A stretch of DNA of 64,000 nt from Cristatella mucedo (GCA_009760855.2 WPIO01000069.1:60001-124000); one strand, 5' to 3'. Shown: positions 1-10,625, numbered from the stretch's first letter. The notes: a model not told the origin generated them from the letters alone. Numbers and translations are program-made.

Positions 1-84
1 AGGAAGTCTTTAAAATTGACTAGGTCTGCCTCAGACCCTGATTTCTTGAAACAAAGTTCCAGCCTGCGCTTAACACTGCGCATC

Positions 85-920
85 TTAAGGAGTTCTCGTT
101 AGACGACCACATCAGCTCCACAGTCAAGTCTGCGAACTTTCAGCAACATAACATTGCTAAAATTTGGGCTTGTTTAGCTAAGGATACCACGTCTAAGGTG
201 GTCCGTGCATTTGTAACAACCCGTCTTGATTTCTCTAAATCACTGCTTGCTGGCCTACCGGCACGTGCAATCAGGTTATTACAGCTGGTGTGAACCTCCG
301 CATCTAGGCTTGTCTGTCGTGAGCGTCGAAGTTGCCACAACACACCACTTCTCGCCAACCTGCACTGGCTACCAGTCAAGCAACGGATTGACTTCAAGGT
401 TTTGTCGTTCACTTGTAGGTCACTTCATTATTTGGCTCCAGCCTATCTCTCTGATCTACTCCCCCACCAGGCCAAGCATCGCACCACCTGCTTTTCGGAA
501 TCCAACAGTCTAGAAATACCTCGTACAAACCTTAAATCCTTTGGAGACAGTGCATTTAGTTCGTATGCTCCCAAAGCCTGGAACTCCGTCCCGACTTGCA
601 TCACAAGATCCCCCTGACATGACCACATTTGAAAAGAACTTAAAAACGTGCCTATTTAGGACAGCATTTAGTGGGTTCCTGTGATTTGTCCAGGATGTGC
701 TTATGCGTGCTGACGCTGTGCATGCTGCCACCAACCACATTTGCATGCTGACCCTGTGCACGTCACCCCTAACCATGTTATTCATGCTGTTTATCAACCA
801 TGATATTACTCACCATTATATTTCGCTTCCCTTTGCAGCAAATGTAAAGCGCCTTGAAAGAGATTGAGTTCACTGAAGGTGCTTTATCAAGTGCGTTACT
901 GTCATTTTATTATTACTGCG
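85..920 (+). mobile_element. CR1/L2-like non-LTR retrotransposon, 5'-truncated 3' end
   Basis: This is the 3' part of a non-LTR retrotransposon. Broken reading frames encode the region after the reverse transcriptase, with the family signatures FVTTRLDFS, LHWLPVKQRIDFKVLS and SYAPKAWNS. They are followed by a 3' UTR and a tail carrying the conserved hairpin-like piece AAAGAGATTGAGTT at about 855-870 and a loose TTATTA microsatellite. The same module recurs at least seven more times in the window in both orientations. Frameshifts and stops show this copy is dead. The upstream boundary near 85 is estimated from where similarity to the copy at 27519-28651 begins. Confidence 0.85.
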
Positions 921-1330
921 GTTCATTCTCAAAGGCAAGAGAACTATCAGTGTTAATATCGATAACACTGATAATTCAGATCTAATGGAACCGAAGCGTA
1001 CCAAATTGAGAAACGTATCCGATCTAAAGTTGTGTGAACCTGCTTGTAAACTTGCTACCCATCCTAATCAACCCGAGTTCGTTCTTAAAGATGCTAAAAC
1101 ACAGGTGCAATGATATCAGGAAAAACACTGTTAAAACTTTGACTATAAAATAAAACAAATTAAAATAATTTAAAACCTGCTAAAGTCAATCGTTTCTTTA
1201 CACTTTTTCTTGATATAGATGTTCTTTCAGCAAATCCAAACTTATCTTGCGATTGGTATTTTTCTTCTTTTCCATTTGTAAACACACTTCTAAAGTGTCG
1301 TATTCCCAAATTTTTAGCGTAAAGCATTTT
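921..1330 (+). other. Decayed Polinton-derived stretch
   Basis: No intact gene is present. A + strand frame at about 937-1120 contains FILKGKR, which also occurs near the start of the unknown gene at 29144, so this may be a relic of that gene. The match is short and the call is tentative. From 1125 to 1330 the sequence is AT-rich and I see nothing else in it. Confidence 0.35.
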
Positions 1331-1337
1331 ATATACA

Positions 1338-1770
1338 TCAGTTAACTTGTTTTAACAGATTTGTAACAGCTATGATGAATTCTCTAAACTCTTTAAAAAC
1401 CAGGTCCCGCTTTCTTTTCATAATTCCAATCTGATCCTTCCCTTTTTCATAGCGCATGTCAGAATTGTTTTTAGTTTCTATAGATTTCACCAGCTTCAAA
1501 AAATCTTCTTCAAGCTTTTCTGGAAGTGAAACCGTATTACGCTTAAAATCCGAAGTTGTATTTCTTATATTTCTGCTACTAATAGCTAGAGCTCTTTTCA
1601 TATCTGGATTATAGTCTAATTCTCTCTCAAAATCTGAACCCCAACTTCTTAGAGTCGTGAATTGAGTTTCTTTTCGACCCATACGTAACGCATTTACCCA
1701 TGAGCGTGCCGCAAGGTCCTCGCGGAGTTGCAATAACTTCGTAGCGTTCACCAACCATTTATATGTGTCT
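1338..1770 (-). CDS. Hypothetical protein, about 138 aa, in old Polinton
   Basis: I do not recognise this reading frame. It is one of the few long open frames in the old element. It is rich in Lys, Arg and Glu, has no obvious membrane segment, and ends with a helical stretch. No ATG lies at a sensible place; the open frame can be read back past 1754 through a TTG, so the true start is unknown and may have been lost. It lies on the opposite strand to, and just upstream of, the packaging ATPase relic. In the younger element the matching side of the ATPase holds a divergently transcribed basic gene and the protease, but I see no convincing likeness to either. It may be a capsid or core protein fragment, or chance. 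Confidence 0.35.
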
Positions 1771-1826
1771 TTTACACTTGACGCAATACATATTCTTCCA
1801 TATAATTAGTTAAGCTTTTACAGAAC

Positions 1827-2500
1827 ATGAGTGTGAATATGAGACCTGTCAATTTTGGACAGGATTCTCACGCGGAAAAATTGGATCCTCTACCTAGCAT
1901 TCGAATACGCAGTCTGGTCATAGGACTTTCTGTATGTGGTGAAATGCAACTTTTGTGCCTCTGAGTATTCCTTCCTACAGAAGGTGGAAAGCCTCCTTTA
2001 AATTTTGATCAATGTTACACCCGCGTTAGCAGTCTAGACCAAGATTTGTACAAAATGATTAAACAAATGACAGATAAGAAAGCTAAAGGTAGATTCAAGT
2101 GGATTGACGTAATCGAAAACTTGCCTAGAGCTTTTCAAAATCTGATAAAGGCTTGCAAATCTTGCATAATTTGATGGCTGAAGATAAAACGCCTATTTTG
2201 GAATACTTTACGAGAGGCAGATCTATGAAGCTAAACACATTCTATCTGCCTCAAGGAGTTATTTGAATACCCAGATAGGAAATTGGAAACGATGCGAGTC
2301 TCATTATCACGTTTAATGAATGAAAGTGATCTACAATACATACGCGGTACGTATGGTGACGTTGTAGAAACCACGAAGTATATATAAGTTGGTTAATAAT
2401 AGCACGATCAACAGATACAATTACTTCGTTATCGACCTCACACAAGAAGATTCCGACTGAAACTTTTGGAGTGTATATCCATATAGTAATTATCAATCAC
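1827..2500 (+). pseudogene. Polinton packaging ATPase (FtsK/HerA-A32 type), degenerate
   Basis: This relic can be aligned by eye with the ATPase at 26560-27249. The N-terminal stretch around 1880-1960 has DPLPSIRIRSLVIG where the other copy has DPLPKVPIRALVIG. Where that copy then reads PSGSGKSQL, a Walker A loop, this one reads LSVCGEMQL, so the nucleotide-binding Gly-Lys-Ser is gone. Downstream, DQDLYK and LMAEDKTPILEYFTRGR at about 2037-2225 correspond to DQKLYR and LMSEDLTKILDYFTKGR. Frames shift at least twice. In Polintons and related viruses this enzyme pumps the genome into the capsid. This copy cannot work. Confidence 0.75.
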
Positions 2501-2529
2501 TCTGAAATCTCATTGAATAGAAGGTGAGT

Positions 2530-2726
2530 AACATCGGAAAGGAGTTTAAAGAAATAGAGAAATAGTTGAACGATGTGAAGAGAATTAATAATGCTAGACT
2601 TCAGGATGATGAAGTAAAGGTGCAAGCGTTAAGAGATGAAATCCAAAGAAACAAATTGGCTAAATCATCTCAGGGCGCTATATCAAATGAATTGCTATTT
2701 AGTATTGTTATCGTTAACTTGGTATA
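2530..2726 (+). pseudogene. Coiled-coil protein fragment of the old Polinton
   Basis: The + frame reads as a charged heptad-like helix with a stop inside, including RLQDDEVKVQALRDEIQRNK. A similar charged helix (MARIEAEMAARDQVEHKLNE) lies just downstream of the ATPase in the younger element at about 26380-26440. The shared position next to the ATPase, more than sequence likeness, supports a common origin. Function is unknown; it could be the C-terminal part of the ATPase gene or a separate small gene. Confidence 0.45.
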
Positions 2727-2814
2727 AACGAGCTGTCGAAATTGCAACCGAGTATCGGGCTTCTGGTACCAGTGATTTATTTTTATATACAGGCTCGTAG
2801 GTTTGGTTCAATCA

Positions 2815-3071
2815 AACCTTCGCTTGCAACTAGAACTCATTAGATTGAAGCTCCTGGTACAGACGTCATCAGAACGTTAATGAAAGCGACTCACAAAGTC
2901 GGAAACGGGAATATAGATGCAGCTGTAAATGTCAATAATGCTTCTATGACGAATGCACTTAATGAAGAAACGAGAAATATGTTGAGAGAATTTAGAAAAA
3001 TCACTGGTCAAGTTCATGGAGTCAATTCTAGTACTGGCACTTGTAAAGTAAGGTCTACCGCGACCGTCTGA
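2815..3071 (+). pseudogene. Polinton small virion-type gene, homologue of 25445-26273
   Basis: The frame from 2880 (MKATHKVGNGNIDAA) to 3071 matches the N-terminal third of the gene on the - strand at 26273. Both contain a segment of the form N-x-A-x-x-x-A-x-N-x-E-x-R followed by the ending STGT or TTGT. The gene follows the ATPase in both elements. The protein is alanine-rich and basic, without a membrane segment. Its role is unknown. It lies in the block of capsid-type genes, so a core or scaffold role is a guess. Confidence 0.55.
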
Positions 3072-3379
3072 GAAAGTAAACTGGCGGATGATTTTCCTGC
3101 TGGAAAATAGACAATTTGTTGGAAATTTGGACGAAAATTGGAATACAAGATTTATTAATGATGTATAAAAGTAATGACGATATCGCTCACCTACAAAAAG
3201 CCTATTCACTTGAAAGTAAAGCAAAAGGTGAGAGGAACAAAGAACTTGCCAATGGAATCTGATCCATCATTAGCTCTCAAGGCGGTAACAATACGCTTTA
3301 CGACGAACCAATCACATCCACACCTCATAGAATAGGTGTAGATACCACGTCTATGTATTTAAAAAATTAAAAAGCTGTA

Positions 3380-4258
3380 AACGTTTTAATAATTGTATGG
3401 ATGAAAGAACTTGCTGCTGGAAATATAGGGGCTGTCAATTCATTTTTTCTGTAGTAGATTACTTTGGTGAGGTCAGAAAAGTTGTATAGAATATATAGCA
3501 GATATAAGTAGATGCCTGTATCAGTTATCACAAAGAGTATGAGCGCGATTGAAAGAATGGTAGGCGAAATGCTCAATGATAGGAATACGGTAACTAGAAG
3601 GTTCATAGTATCGCTGTCTGGTAAAAGATCAACCATTTCCACAACTTTTAGTTTACCTATTAAGACAACTGATTCAGCAAAGATTACTCTGAAAAAATTG
3701 TCAGGACATAAATATTATAGGAATACAACTGACGGTAATAATACTTTCAGGTATAGATTTTACTAGGGAATTTGAGCGAGTTTTAATGTTGAGGCCCGGT
3801 AACTATTCATCGTTATAGAGTTGAGGATGGTCGACAGGAGTGACAGATACTATAAATAAGAGACTCGTGCAAATTGGAAGCAGTGAGAAATTAAAAGTTG
3901 GTACTTATACCGCAATGGTGAAAGAATGGATCAGTCCTCCACGTGGAAGCACTTACTTAGCAAGTAAATGAAATATTAATCCAATTTTAGGATTCACAGC
4001 TAACGCTTGTACTACTGATGCAAGCTTTGCCACTTTATATCTTCAAATAATAAATTTTATTACGCACTGCAAATACTAAAACGTACTTCGAAAACATTGT
4101 ATATGTAGGTTCTACCAGCATGATTATGGCGGTGCACTGTGATAAGATGGAAAAGCTAAGAGTTAACAGCAACGGAACTGAAAATAAAATATCAAGAAAT
4201 TTTTGGAAAATTTCGGTCCCGGTAAATTGACGGCTTGTGAAACTGCATTTCTTTAATA
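3380..4258 (+). pseudogene. Penton-like minor capsid protein relic 1
   Basis: Several + frames, broken by stops and shifts, match the first of the three penton-like genes of the younger element (24440-25409). Shared landmarks, in order, are a stretch with NNTF (about 3735), a Pro-Gly turn (MLRPGNYSSL, near 3790) comparable to IEPGICTVES, and a short LGF motif (near 3990) preceded by NINPI and comparable to VLGFTKPAYTTD. The open stretch 3512-3766 is the best kept part. In Polintons this family is a single jelly-roll protein thought to form capsid vertices. The assignment rests on motif spacing and on position between the small virion-type gene and the MCP. Confidence 0.5.
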
Positions 4259-5165
4259 TCCCATTTTATCTACATCGTTATCTCTTTGAATCCTTTGAAA
4301 CTATGATTTACTGATCAGAGTGGATTAACTTTAGACTCTTACTTACTTACTGAAGAAGAATTAGTCATAGGCATTTAAATATAAGCGAGTTGGTAGAGAA
4401 TGGGTGCTATTAAACTCGTAAGCAGTAGTGGCAATAAACCTGACTGGAGCGTAACTCTAAATCCAAAGATATAAAACTACAGGATATCAACTTCAGGATA
4501 TAAAGAAATTAGTCTTAAAAGACGAGTGTATACGTATGCGAGTACGCCAGTATGTAATATCGCTGCAACAAATAACGCTTTAAATTACATACATAAAGGC
4601 AATGAAGATATCTATTACATAACAGTTTCCTCTTGCTTTTAACAATAGTGGTTCATTACCTATAGCTGTCAGCAAAGCTTTGAAGGACTCTAAAAGATTA
4701 TAAATTCCATCTTAAAGTATGATGGAGATAGTAAATGTAAAATGCAAGTAGATGGAGAATATGTAGACTTTCTAGGATTGAAAGCGTTAGCTTAGTAGAA
4801 CTGAGAGTTTGTAGAACTAATTCTATCGATGGTAGTTTAGGTTTTGTTTCCAACTTGCAAGGATTTTTTTACTCTGCCGTAGTAGGACGTACGGATTATA
4901 AAGAAATAAGAAATTGAAAGGGCGTTAAATATTTCTGGATTAAGTCGCAGACACCATCTAACGAAGATGATGTAAATGAAGTTTGAGTATATTGTAGTTT
5001 TTTTGGTATGACCAAGAATTATTACAAGGAAAAGCAGTGTAAGCCATCGTGAGTAACGGATTAGGCAGATACATTACCGGATTTAAAAGATGGCATATAC
5101 CTTGACAATCCATCCTTTTTAGATCTTACTATTGGTTGAGAGAAGTATAAAGCTGCTGCAGCTCA
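4259..5165 (+). pseudogene. Penton-like minor capsid protein relic 2
   Basis: This stretch holds short + strand frames with many stops. NSGSLPIAVSKALKDSKR (about 4645-4700) corresponds in position and pattern to VSIPEGYYDTSKIVTALKKS of the paralogue at 22700-23494. YVDFLGLKA near 4760 and a SNLQGFF piece near 4850 match the LGFKSNEQGSF region. It directly follows another penton-like relic, as in the younger element, where three such genes stand in tandem. It is thoroughly dead. Whether one or two copies are compressed here cannot be decided by eye. Confidence 0.4.
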
Positions 5166-5389
5166 CTCAGTTGCTACTCTCGTTACCGAAGCCGGCTACC
5201 AAGTACCAGCTGATTGGGATGTCAGGTTTACTACCTTTGGGGCTGCTTGGCTTTTCAAGAAAATGTGATTGTGAATCGGAGGATTTGAGTTTAATTATAT
5301 AATACTGGAATGGCTGTACAGTTCTGCGAACACTATTGTACCGAACTGTCGTATAAACGATTATAATAGGGGTGAAGGCCTCATAATTC

Positions 5390-5782
5390 TGGAGAAAGGA
5401 CGGAGATGTAGGCGTGGCCACGCCCACGTGGTTGGTCACGTCACAGCCGGACTCACACCACTCCACCCAGCCAACGGGGCGTGGGGTGTACCGGATCGTT
5501 AGGCACTGCAGTCGGGCGGTATCAGTTAGCTAATGTGGGTTTTAACTGCAACGGGTCAGCTCCGGTCGTATGACCCCCTAGCCCTGCAGCAAAGTATTTT
5601 CTGCTTTTCCACCTGCATGTGTGGACGCTATTCAATCCACCGGCATGTATGGACGCTATCCACTCACTGTCTGTCCTTCTCGCTCATCCTTCCCTCTCTG
5701 CATGCATTCAATGTAAAGCACCTAGAAAGAGATATGAATTCTCTGATGGGGTTTTATCAAGTGTGTTATTATTATTATTTCT
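5390..5782 (+). mobile_element. CR1/L2-like retrotransposon tail, divergent subfamily
   Basis: The end of this insertion (about 5700-5782) is the same tail module as the other copies, with AATGTAAAGCACCTAGAAAG, then TCTCTGATGGGGTTTTATCA and a TTATTATTATT run. The 300 bases before it differ from the common subfamily: GC-rich, with GGCGTGGCCACGCCCACGTG near 5411 and a direct repeat of ATGGACGCTATCCA-like sequence at about 5620 and 5650. It is therefore either a second subfamily or a SINE-like element sharing the CR1/L2 tail. The left boundary is a guess from the change in base composition. Confidence 0.65.
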
Positions 5783-6569
5783 GAGCTGCTTACACGACAG
5801 CTACAGATACATCTGTATGTGCACTCGCTCGCACGTGTTGCGTGCATACGATACGCACAATACAGCCACCATCGCCACCACCACAGCTCACTTGCTAGGG
5901 TTTCGTTCTTCATCGCGCTGCCATCGAGCGCCCGAGCCTCCACAAATATACTCATAATGTAGGGGTAGGAAATGGTGTAGCGGCCTATGCCAATCCTGAA
6001 AGCGCTTCCGCTGGTTCAAAAAATCTTAGATGGGTGATGAGGAAGCTCCACCTCAGCCAAATGGGGCATTTAGTGAAATTCTGCTTTTTAAACAGCTAGC
6101 TAGCGGTGCTAGAATTTCCCTGTTCCAAGCTTTGCCTAACTATTGTTAATGTCTAATGTGAAGCATAGTTTCTCGATAAAAAATCTCTCATAAATAAAAC
6201 GCGATAATCAAATGATAGAATTAAATTCATTTATATAAATGTAAGGTATGAAATGTCACCTATATCTGACATAAAGACAGCATGACAGCATAACATCGTA
6301 TCGCGTAATCATGTAATCATGACATCATGACATCGTGGAGATTACGACAGCCTGACAGCATTCAATAAACGTATACACTGAACGTTCATGCACAAGATGA
6401 ATAGTTAGGTGGCCCATAGTTAGTCATATTTGAAAATACGAATGAGCATGGTAGTTACACAGTTAATGACGCAGCATTCAACCGTACTAGCTTGTAATGC
6501 ACAACAGTAAGACCCGGAGGTGGAAGTAAATACTGTGAATTGGTGTACGTTAACTACTTTCCTCAAGCT
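5783..6569. other. Decayed Polinton DNA without a recognisable gene
   Basis: A short + frame at about 5960-6060 has alanine- and glycine-rich residues (GNGVAAYANPESAS) and lies where the small genes before the MCP would be expected. I cannot match it to them. At 6270-6360 there are several imperfect repeats of GACATCATGACATCG and GACAGCATGACAGCA. The rest is AT-rich with no coding signal. Confidence 0.35.
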
Positions 6570-6669
6570 CAATGCCACAATGCCACAATGCCTCAATGCC
6601 TCAATGCCACAATGCCTCAATGCCACAATGCCACAATGCCTTAATGCCTCAATGCCTCAATGCCTCAAT
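6570..6669 (+). repeat. 8-bp minisatellite (CAATGCCW), about 12 copies
   Basis: Units of CAATGCCA and CAATGCCT alternate irregularly for about 97 bases, with one TAATGCCT variant. The sequence on both sides is unrelated. The mixed order of the two unit types suggests slippage followed by repeated copying of short blocks. A - strand reading frame (RHCGIEAL) through it is a by-product and not a gene. Confidence 0.9.
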
Positions 6670-7010
6670 TCGCTATGACTTAGATGGACTTACATGGATT
6701 ATAATCAGTTTAAGAAACAGTTGGTGTCAGGGAAAATGTTGTGCTTGAACCTGAATCTATTATCAAGACTATGTAGCGCTAAATCCTTTTCAAGCTATCG
6801 ACCATAGATTCAACGATCGCTCACTAAGGAATACCAACATCCTAGATATCCCTATCAAGTGTAGGCTTAGTATAACTGCTAGTAGATCTAAAGTTGACAA
6901 CATTGTGATCTCTGAAATGGAACTAAGTGTCGTCGTTACTGGTGGTGGTGGTGATAGTCGTGATGATGATTTCAGAGTATTTAAACGACATTCAGTTATA
7001 ATTCCCATTT
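6670..7010. other. Decayed Polinton DNA, no gene seen
   Basis: I see no recognisable gene in this stretch. It contains short GGT and GAT triplet runs at about 6938-6970. By position it should hold the N-terminal half of the old MCP, but no motif survives that I can point to. Confidence 0.3.
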
Positions 7011-7014
7011 ATTA

Positions 7015-7796
7015 ATTTAAACCACTTTTGAACAATACGGGTGCAGGTGCCAGGATACGTAGCATAGGGCAGCCAGAATAGGATGTGCCGCAGGTGTGCG
7101 ACCCTAATACCTACTTAGTGAGGAGTCGCTTAAGTTTATGAAATTAAGCATCGGTAGATCCGAAGAATATTCGATATTTGGCAACGATTCTGTCTTTTGA
7201 AATTTTGAAGTTGATGAAAAATTGTTCAAGAAATGGTATGCACAAAAGTTGAACAATAGATGAGTAATCAAACTGTACAATTAAGCGCACGCTTGGTTCT
7301 GCGAAGGTTTTTTGGCAACTATAGTCGTAAAGTTAGTAGACATGAAATTTGAAAGTATAATAACTAGTAATAATGATTGCTTCTCTAAAGATGAATTGTA
7401 TTGTTATATTGCTGATGGCATGAGTCCTGGTGGAGGTCCTACAAAACTCATAGAACTAAAAGTCCCATGGTGTAGACGTTTCATTGAAGGTATAATATTT
7501 CCGTAATATGAAGCGAAATGCTTTCTAGAATTGTACGCATTAGAAGCGGAGAATCCTAAGAATTTGAAATATGCATCCTGGGCTTAAATTGCTGTAATAA
7601 ACGTAAACAGTATATAGCTACAGGTAAAGGTAAAAATACCCTAAGAGGAAGGCATTAACGTTCCAATAAGTAAATCTTTATTTGTGTACCTTCTCAAGAA
7701 TGAGGGGCATTACGATATCAAGTTTATTCTAATTTCTGGACATTGCAGATTAAATAGGAAAGAAAAATTATACGATACTAAATTTTGCGTTTAAGT
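7015..7796 (+). pseudogene. Polinton major capsid protein (double jelly-roll), C-terminal relic
   Basis: The last 50 codons (about 7646-7796) match the end of the younger MCP at 20640-20810. INVPISKSLFVYLLKNE here corresponds to FEMPTREPLFMFLLKDEN there, and the following DIKFILIS corresponds to FEFNIISD. The open stretch 7312-7506 and the frame after it would cover the second jelly-roll but are too diverged to align with confidence. Stops separate all pieces. The family forms the hexon-like shell of Polinton and adenovirus-like capsids. It is a relic: frames shift and the N-terminal half is not visible. Confidence 0.55.
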
Positions 7797-7871
7797 GTGC
7801 ATAGAACCCCTTATAGAATCTAATGAAGACAGATAGATAGACTGACAGATTCAAGAGATTAATTATATTAG

Positions 7872-8027
7872 TTTTCTTTGCAGCAAATTTAAAGTACCCA
7901 CAGATAGAGCGAGAGAGCGAGTGAGCGAGAGAGCGAGAGAGCGAGAGAGCGAGAGAGCGAGAGAGCGAGAGAGCGAGAGAGCGAGAGAGCGAGAGAGCGA
8001 GAGAGCGAGAGAGCGAGAGAGCGAGAG

Positions 8028-8086
<59 letters not shown>

Positions 8087-8090
8087 GAGC

Positions 8091-8121
<31 letters not shown>

Positions 8122-8405
8122 CGAGAGAGAGAGCGCGAGAGCGAGAGAGCGAGAGAGCGAGAGAGCGAGAGAGCGAGAGAGCGAGAGAGCGAGAGAGCGA
8201 GAGAGCGAGAGAGCGAGAGAGCGAGAGAGCGAGAGAGCGAGAGAGCGAGAGAGCGAGAGAGCGAGAGAGCGAGAGAGCGAGAGAGCGAGAGAGCGAGAGA
8301 GCGAGAGAGCGAGAGAGCGAGAGAGCGAGAGAGCGAGAGAGCGAGAGAGCGAGAGAGCGATTGAGTTCTCTGATGGGGATTTATCAAGCGTGTAATTAGT
8401 ATTAT
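7872..8405 (+). mobile_element. CR1/L2-like tail split by a GAGAGAGC expansion
   Basis: The left edge reads TTTGCAGCAAATTTAAAG, the standard start of the retrotransposon tail in this window. The right edge reads GATTGAGTTCTCTGATGGGG and ATTTATCAAGCGTG, the standard end. In intact copies these halves are joined by about 10 bases ending in AAAGAGATTGAG. Here that joint has grown into about 450 bases of octamer repeat. The neighbouring coding part of the retrotransposon is absent, so this is a short, 5'-truncated copy. Confidence 0.75.
7907..8360 (+). repeat. (GAGAGAGC)n minisatellite with an internal (GA)n block
   Basis: The octamer GAGAGAGC repeats almost perfectly from 7907 to 8030 and again from about 8140 to 8360. 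Between them, at about 8031-8140, the C is largely missing, leaving long GA runs with C at irregular spacing. The octamer frame stays open in several registers and gives long Arg-Glu or Ser-Leu repeat proteins on either strand. These are artefacts of an 8-bp unit without stop codons. Confidence 0.95.
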
Positions 8406-8419
8406 CGGTCACGAAAGTT

Positions 8420-8872
8420 GTCAATAAAGGTAGAGTTGAATTTTATATCGTAAAATGTTCAGGAAAGAAAGCTATATTGCCAGTGTCTGCGGCACGAGTT
8501 ACAGTGACTTGGATATGAGCGGCAATGAAGTTTAAAATGTTATGGATCCTCTTTATCTTGGAGAAGTAAGGAAATCCTGTGAATAAATGTTATGCTGGCA
8601 AGAACTTTCCAAGACTATTTATTGCGGCTACCACATCTACAATTAATTCCTCAGCTAAAAGAGTGAACGTCATTGGTACTTCTTTTAATTCTAACGATTA
8701 GATTGTCAAAAGTAAACAGCATTCTAAAGTTAAAATAGATGGTTGCACGATGGCAAGAGATTTAAAGAGAAGACAATTTGTGATAGCAATAGCATATTGG
8801 AACTCGACTTCTATTAATCCATTGACGTTGGGTGATAACTTGTGGGTTAGGTATGGAGCTATTAAACGAGAT
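8420..8872 (+). pseudogene. Fibre-like repeat protein of old Polinton, first part
   Basis: The frame around 8745-8872 matches the younger fibre-like gene at 19923-20267. YWNSTSINPLTLGDN and WVRYGAIKRDV here correspond to YWNSGNNNPVVLNDD and CVTYGGMKRDV there. Upstream, MSGNEV and VMDPL at about 8515-8550 are remains of the repeated MNGN-x-I and DPV signature of this protein type. Such repeats are typical of trimeric tail or capsid fibres in phages and large viruses. The gene is cut by a retrotransposon at 8873 and resumes at about 9625. Confidence 0.6.
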
Positions 8873-9612
8873 GTAATAATAATAATAATGTACTTGATAA
8901 AGCGCCCTCAGAGAACTTAATCTCTTTCTAGGCGCTTTACATTTGCTGCAAAGGGAGATGCAATTGAATGGTAAGTAAAATCATGCATGAAAAACAAACA
9001 AAATGAATAAAATGGTTAGGGGTGACATGCACAGGGTCAGCATGCAAATGTGGTTAGTGGCAGCATGCACAGTGTCAGCACACATAAGCACATGAAGGAC
9101 GAATCACAGGGACCCACTAAATGCTGTCCTAAATAGGTGTGTTTTTAAGTTCTTTATAAATTTGGTCAGCTCAGGGAATGTTCTGACGCAGGTCGGGAGG
9201 GAGTTCCAGGCTTTGGGAGCATACAAACTAAATGCACGGTCTCCAAAGGATTTAAGGTTTGTACGAGGTATTTGTAGACTATTGGATTCCGAAAAGCGGG
9301 TGGTACGATGCTTGGCCTAATGGGGGAGTATGTCGGAGAGATAGGCTGGAGCCATAGAATGAAGGGACCTAAAAGTGAGCGACAAAACCTTGAAGTCAAT
9401 CCGTTGCTTGACTGGTAGCCAGTGCAGGTCGGCGAGAAGTGGAGTAACGTGGCAACTGCGACGCTCACGACAGACAAGCCTAGCTGCAGAGCTTTGCACT
9501 AGCTGCAATCGCCTGATCGCACATGCTGGTAGCAGTGAGTTGCAGAAGTCGAGACGAGATGTCACGAATGCATGGACCAACTTAGACGTGGTATCCTTAT
9601 CTAAACATCCCG
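8873..9612 (-). mobile_element. CR1/L2-like retrotransposon, 5'-truncated, minus strand
   Basis: The element begins at its 3' end with an AATAATAATAATAATGTACT microsatellite and the tail hairpin, and reads leftward on the - strand. The coding part has LQLVQSSAARLVC, LHWLPVKQRIDFKVLS and SMAPAYLSDILPH. It is frameshifted and truncated before the reverse transcriptase catalytic motifs. It inserted into the fibre-like pseudogene, whose pieces flank it. Confidence 0.9.
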
Positions 9613-10105
9613 AATTTAATCTTAAAACATATTCTGGTGGAGTATTACATGGGCAATAATAAGATAGACAATGTGATGAATTCCATTATGCTTGCTGCTA
9701 AAGGAATGTTCAGCTGACACTTGCTATTGGTACGAAGGTTAGAGAACTAGTAGTATTGTCGTTACCTGAAACTACGCTGCAATTTGAAATACCTTTGTCT
9801 GCTAGGAGCATTTGGACGACGATTGATTAGCCTCCTAAACGTTTCTTTCATTCAGTTGGAGGTAATAGCGGCCTGCTTTTGCTGCAAAACTTGGAAATCA
9901 CATTACCAACCGACAATGTAAGGATACGTTAATGGACGATGGAGATATGAAGCCACATTTACTAGAATTCCTGTTGGATATGAAGTTATTAATTGTACTA
10001 GAAATGCAAACTTTAAGCTCTTGATCTGGTAAATTTTTAGATGAATATAGTAAGTGAAATATTAGAAGCGATACCTCCAGAAAAGTTGTGATATTTCTTT
10101 TATAC
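9613..10105 (+). pseudogene. Fibre-like repeat protein of old Polinton, second part
   Basis: The frame resumes after the retrotransposon. It shows one more repeat signature (MGNNKIDNVMN, about 9650) and then a non-repeat C-terminal part with LTLAIGTKVRELVVLSLP (about 9715-9770), rich in beta-prone residues as expected for a fibre head. Stops and a shift occur near 9700 and 9830. Joined in position with 8420-8872 it would be one gene. The role in host attachment is inferred from the repeat type only. Confidence 0.5.
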
Positions 10106-10625
10106 CTAGTAATAATAATATTGCACTTGATAATATTGCACTTGATAAAGCGCCCTCAGAGAACTTAATCTCTTTCTAGGCGCTTTACATTTGCTGCAAA
10201 GTGATACGCAACAGAATAGTAAGTAAAATCATGCTTGAAAACAAAATGAATAACATGGTTAGGGGTTACATGCACTGGGTCAGCATGCAAATGTGGTTAG
10301 TGGCAGCATGCACAGTGTCAGCACGCATAAGCACATCGAGGACGAATCACAAGGACCCACTAAATGCTGTCCTAAATAGGTGTGTTTTTAAGTTTCTTTT
10401 AAATGTGGTCAGGTCAGGGGATGTTCTGATGCAGGTCGGGAGGGAGTTCCAGGCTGTGGGAGCATACGAGCTAAATGCACGGTCTCCAAAGGATTTAAGG
10501 TTTTTACGAGGTATTTCTAGACTGTTGGATTCCGAAAAGCGAGTGGTACGATGCTTTGCCTGATGGGGTAGTATATCTGAAAGATAGGCTGGAGCCATAG
10601 AATGAAGAGACCTAAAAGTGAGTGT
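10106..10625 (-). mobile_element. CR1/L2-like retrotransposon 3' fragment, minus strand
   Basis: The tail begins with ATTGCACTTGATA present twice in a row (10120-10147), then the usual hairpin and 3' UTR. The coding remainder has APAYLSDILPHQAKHRTTRF and SYAPTAWNSLP. It is shorter than the copy at 8873 and ends at about 10625. It lies in the interval between the fibre-like relic and the integrase relic. Confidence 0.9.

Noticed and set aside
7768-8424. Long open frames with Ser-Leu or Arg-Glu repeats on both strands
   Set aside because: They are products of an 8-bp repeat that lacks stop codons in several registers; there is no start context, and both ends lie in a retrotransposon tail.
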